Source of the DNA: JBFLVN01 sp040758475 | Lineage (GTDB): Bacteria; JAGRBM01 | NCBI GenBank assembly: GCA_040758475.1 | Contig: JBFLVN010000182.1 | Span: 1-7,711 of the forward strand | Direction: 5' to 3' | DNA length: 7,711 nt | Notes under the pieces: generated by a model | Databases searched by the model: none | What the model saw: only the letters and a program-made list of their open reading frames with translations | Told to the model about the DNA's origin: nothing | Position numbers and translations under genes: made by a program | Part shown: positions 5,702 through 7,711 of the stretch, piece after piece | Layout: each line of letters begins with the position of its first letter | Numbering within the stretch: position 1 is the first letter of the stretch

Positions 5702-7064
5702 CGTAAGTCATCGCGATCGGAAGAAAGTCGACTTTGGGCATGTGCCTTTCCAGGGGGACCGGTGCCGTCGCGAGGACCCGCCCCAGCATCGCGTAGTGCT
5801 CCGGGACCGCGGCGATCCGGTGCTGTTCATTCAGTTCCCACAACTCCGCTGCCATCTTGGCCAGATTGAGGCGGAGATGTTCGATGATGTCCGTGCCGTC
5901 GCGGAAAAAACCCAGGATCTCGTCCGTGATCTTGATTCCCTGCCGGACCCACAGGTCGAAGGATTCGCGCGTTTGAAGCTTGGTACGGAAGCCTTGCTCC
6001 CAAAGGGCTTCCGTAATCTGGGAGTACTGCTTGGTCAGGTACCCGTTGATAACCTGAACCACGCCTGCGCGGAAGCCTTCGGGGAAGTCCTTGGTGCAGC
6101 CGAAATCCAGCATGACCAGCGTGGCCGCCGGTTCTGGCGAATGGGGGGCGGCGTCGAGGACCATGAAATTGCCGGGATGGGTGTCCGCCTGGAAAAAGCC
6201 GTGGTACGCAATCGTAAAGAACAGGCATTCCACCATGCACCGGAATACCCAATCCTTCTTCTGGGATGGGACTTGCGGGTCCACATACCAAGGTACGATC
6301 TTCCGAGCTTCGATGTATTCCATGCAGATCACGTTTTCCCGGCAATATTCCGTGTAGAGCCGGGGAACGTAGACCATGCCCTTGGCCTGCATGCCCGCTA
6401 ATTGTTCGTGCATCCGTTTCTGATTGTAGGCCTCGTTGCGGTAATCGAGCTCCCGGCCGATATATTTCACAAATTCGTCGATGAGGGTGATGTAATTGAT
6501 ACCCGTGCGCCCCCGGTAGAGGCCGTATTCCAGGATACGAATAAACCAGGGAATCATCATCTGGATGACTTTTAGATCCGCGAAGAAGAACGCATCGATG
6601 CCTGGGTACTTGACCTTGATCACCGCTTCCCGGCCGTCCTTGAGCGTGGCGCGATGGACCTGGCCGATGGAAGCGCAAGCGAGGGGGACGAAGGAAAACG
6701 ACTGGAAGACTTCCTCCGGAGGCCCGCCGAATTCTTCCTCGACGCGCTGGCGGATGGCTGATTCCTGGGCCACCGGATTCTGATCCTGCATCTTCACCAT
6801 CTCGATCAAATAGGCTGGAGGAAGGAGCGCGGCCTGGGTGGAAAGAAATTGACCGATCTTGATGTAGACGCCTTTCAACAGGACGAAATACTTATACAGG
6901 CGCCTGGCATTGATCTCGTGGAGGCGCTCTAAGCGCCGCCGCCGCATTTCCTGGCCCGGCGGCAATCGCCGTTGGGTAACGAGCCCAAACCAGACGTAAC
7001 TCAGCAGAATCCGCGCAAAAAGCAGGACGGAAACGGCCGACCGGATGACGCGGTTATGGAGCAT
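5619..7064 (-). CDS. UbiB/ABC1/ADCK-family atypical kinase-like protein
   Basis: This 481-residue protein has every hallmark of the UbiB family: KIGQ at 69-72 (KxGQ motif), an alanine-rich loop ACAS at 129-132 followed by IGQVHRA, a nucleotide-binding Lys in VIKVKYPG (K150), ELD at 205-207 (ExD motif), the catalytic loop ADTHPGN at 293-299, and DFG at 320-322. UbiB proteins are ATPases needed for ubiquinone synthesis, thought to help extract lipid precursors from the membrane. A hydrophobic segment at about 7-29 may anchor the N-terminus. The C-terminus lacks the two clear membrane helices of the longer E. coli UbiB (546 residues). The start is ATG, 40 nt after the SCP2 gene stop, with only a weak ribosome binding site, so coupling to that gene is likely. 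It could act on ubiquinone or another isoprenoid lipid; no other ubi genes are visible. Confidence 0.93.
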   Translation of the reverse strand: MLHNRVIRSAVSVLLFARILLSYVWFGLVTQRRLPPGQEMRRRRLERLHEINARRLYKYFVLLKGVYIKIGQFLSTQAALLPPAYLIEMVKMQDQNPVAQESAIRQRVEEEFGGPPEEVFQSFSFVPLACASIGQVHRATLKDGREAVIKVKYPGIDAFFFADLKVIQMMIPWFIRILEYGLYRGRTGINYITLIDEFVKYIGRELDYRNEAYNQKRMHEQLAGMQAKGMVYVPRLYTEYCRENVICMEYIEARKIVPWYVDPQVPSQKKDWVFRCMVECLFFTIAYHGFFQADTHPGNFMVLDAAPHSPEPAATLVMLDFGCTKDFPEGFRAGVVQVINGYLTKQYSQITEALWEQGFRTKLQTRESFDLWVRQGIKITDEILGFFRDGTDIIEHLRLNLAKMAAELWELNEQHRIAAVPEHYAMLGRVLATAPVPLERHMPKVDFLPIAMTYVSVLAGKAQAEKRTRASSGPVVDQPSV

Positions 7065-7095
7065 TCATTGTTTCCAGAAGCTAAAGAGAAAGACC

Positions 7096-7130
7096 GCCGG
7101 GATTCTACCCCCGGCCTTTCATCCGGCCGG
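7096..7130 (-). terminator. Two alternative hairpins at the SCP2-ubiB junction (weak terminator or attenuator)
   Basis: One perfect 6-bp stem pairs 7096-7101 with 7110-7115 and holds the SCP2 stop codon (7105-7107) in its loop. On the minus strand it is followed by GGTCTTTCTCTTT, a broken T-rich tract, as in a weak intrinsic terminator. A second perfect 6-bp stem pairs 7111-7116 with 7125-7130 and shares bases 7111-7115, so the two cannot form together. This could reduce or regulate read-through into the ubiB-like gene. GC-rich sequence produces such pairs by chance, so the call is tentative. Confidence 0.3.
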
Positions 7131-7711
7131 TAAGGAACTTCATCCCCGGCTCCAGGAGCGGCATGGCGATCATGGCCAGGGTCATGGCGATCGACATGTC
7201 GCCTTCGAGCCGGATTTTTCCCGCCATGAAGGCCTGCTGGGGAGTTAGTCCCAGCTCGATCATCTCCCGGAACTCGTCTTCGGTCGTCTGGATCGTGCAG
7301 GTGGGGGCGCCGGGGTCCACGCTGCTGAAGCCCAGAAAGAGGGCTTCTTCCATGCCGTCCCCCCTGGCCAGGGCGAACTTGATGGTGCCGCGCACCTGCT
7401 CGCGGACCGAGTCGGCGAGCTCCTGGGTGAGGGCCTCGGCGATGGCGCGAGCGGGGGCGGAAACGTCGGTAGCGTCCAGGTCTATTCCCGCGACGCCGGA
7501 GCGCCCCAAGCCCGCCTCGATCGCTTTGGCGCTCAAGGCGAGGGTCAGCAAGGGATTGTCGGCCGGGCCGCTCGCGACCAAGGGCTTGCCGCCCTGGATC
7601 CGCGCCGTCCAGGTGCCGGCACCTTCGATGTCGATCTGCACCGAGTCGCGCAGTTCCACGAAACGGACATCCGGGAGCTTCGAGGCGATGACCTGAGGCA
7701 GGAACGAGTTC
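7105..7711 (-). CDS. SCP2 sterol-carrier-domain protein, 5' partial, possibly with two SCP2-like units
   Basis: The frame is open to the right edge, giving 201 visible residues. The GTG at 7659 is probably internal, since coding-like sequence (KLPDVRF) continues upstream. The C-terminal part is a clear SCP2 lipid-binding domain: a strand (TCTIQTTEDEF, 137-147), then the signature TPQQAFMAGKIRLEGDM at 156-172 and a hydrophobic helix to about 186. The N-terminal part (about 24-68) resembles the sheet of another SCP2 unit, with VQIDIEGAGTWTARI and LLTLALS, but lacks the AFxxGK stretch, so it may be a degenerate copy. SCP2 domains bind lipids or isoprenoids in a hydrophobic groove. It lies 40 nt upstream of the ubiB-like gene on the same strand. 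In E. coli the SCP2 protein UbiJ is encoded next to ubiB, so a UbiJ-like role is a reasonable inference. Confidence 0.85.
   Translation of the reverse strand, partial: NSFLPQVIASKLPDVRFVELRDSVQIDIEGAGTWTARIQGGKPLVASGPADNPLLTLALSAKAIEAGLGRSGVAGIDLDATDVSAPARAIAEALTQELADSVREQVRGTIKFALARGDGMEEALFLGFSSVDPGAPTCTIQTTEDEFREMIELGLTPQQAFMAGKIRLEGDMSIAMTLAMIAMPLLEPGMKFLTGRMKGRG

Noticed and set aside
5517..6401. A 294-codon plus-strand open frame opposite the ubiB-like gene
   Set aside because: It is antisense to a protein with all UbiB motifs intact, and it has no ribosome binding site or family pattern of its own.
7054..7068. Alternative ATG at 7068 overlapping the ubiB-like start (ATGAATG)
   Set aside because: That frame ends after four codons at a TAA; the ATG at 7064 opens the full UbiB frame.

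Overview
This is a GC-rich bacterial chromosomal segment with eight protein-coding genes (two cut by the window edges) and one tRNA. I cannot name the organism. High GC, frequent GTG starts, long shadow reading frames, a two-HKD cardiolipin synthase and a UbiB-type gene next to an SCP2-domain gene fit a GC-rich, probably Gram-negative lineage, such as a deltaproteobacterial-type or uncultivated group. That placement is a guess. I see no phage, transposon, CRISPR or plasmid signature; the content looks like ordinary core and accessory chromosome.

Layout. The left edge holds the 3' end of a plus-strand gene with a possible response-regulator receiver-like fold. It converges, with a 2-nt gap, on a minus-strand PLD-type cardiolipin synthase. 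A roughly 155-nt spacer follows, with a stem-loop and a possible promoter, leading into tRNA-Glu(UUC) on the plus strand. Downstream on the same strand are an isoprenylcysteine/phospholipid methyltransferase-family membrane protein and a GFA-family zinc protein, 9 nt apart and probably one operon. They converge, with a 6-nt gap, on a block of four minus-strand genes. In transcription order (right to left) these are an SCP2-domain protein (5' end off the window), a UbiB/ABC1 atypical kinase, an MFS_3-type exporter, and a six-helix membrane protein with a degenerate GGDEF domain.

How the genes may work together. Several products concern membrane lipids or lipid-soluble molecules: cardiolipin synthesis, a lipid/isoprenoid methyltransferase-like enzyme, an SCP2 lipid-binding protein and UbiB. 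The most meaningful pairing is SCP2 followed 40 nt later by UbiB, which parallels ubiJ-ubiB of Escherichia coli, where UbiJ is an SCP2 protein of the ubiquinone-biosynthesis complex. The most unusual protein is the GGDEF-like one: its signature reads AWNQF and the usual metal-binding aspartate is replaced, so it should not make cyclic di-GMP and may be a sensor or scaffold. I found no clearly new multi-gene system. The best leads are the degenerate GGDEF protein, the SCP2-UbiB pair, and two mutually exclusive hairpins at their junction.
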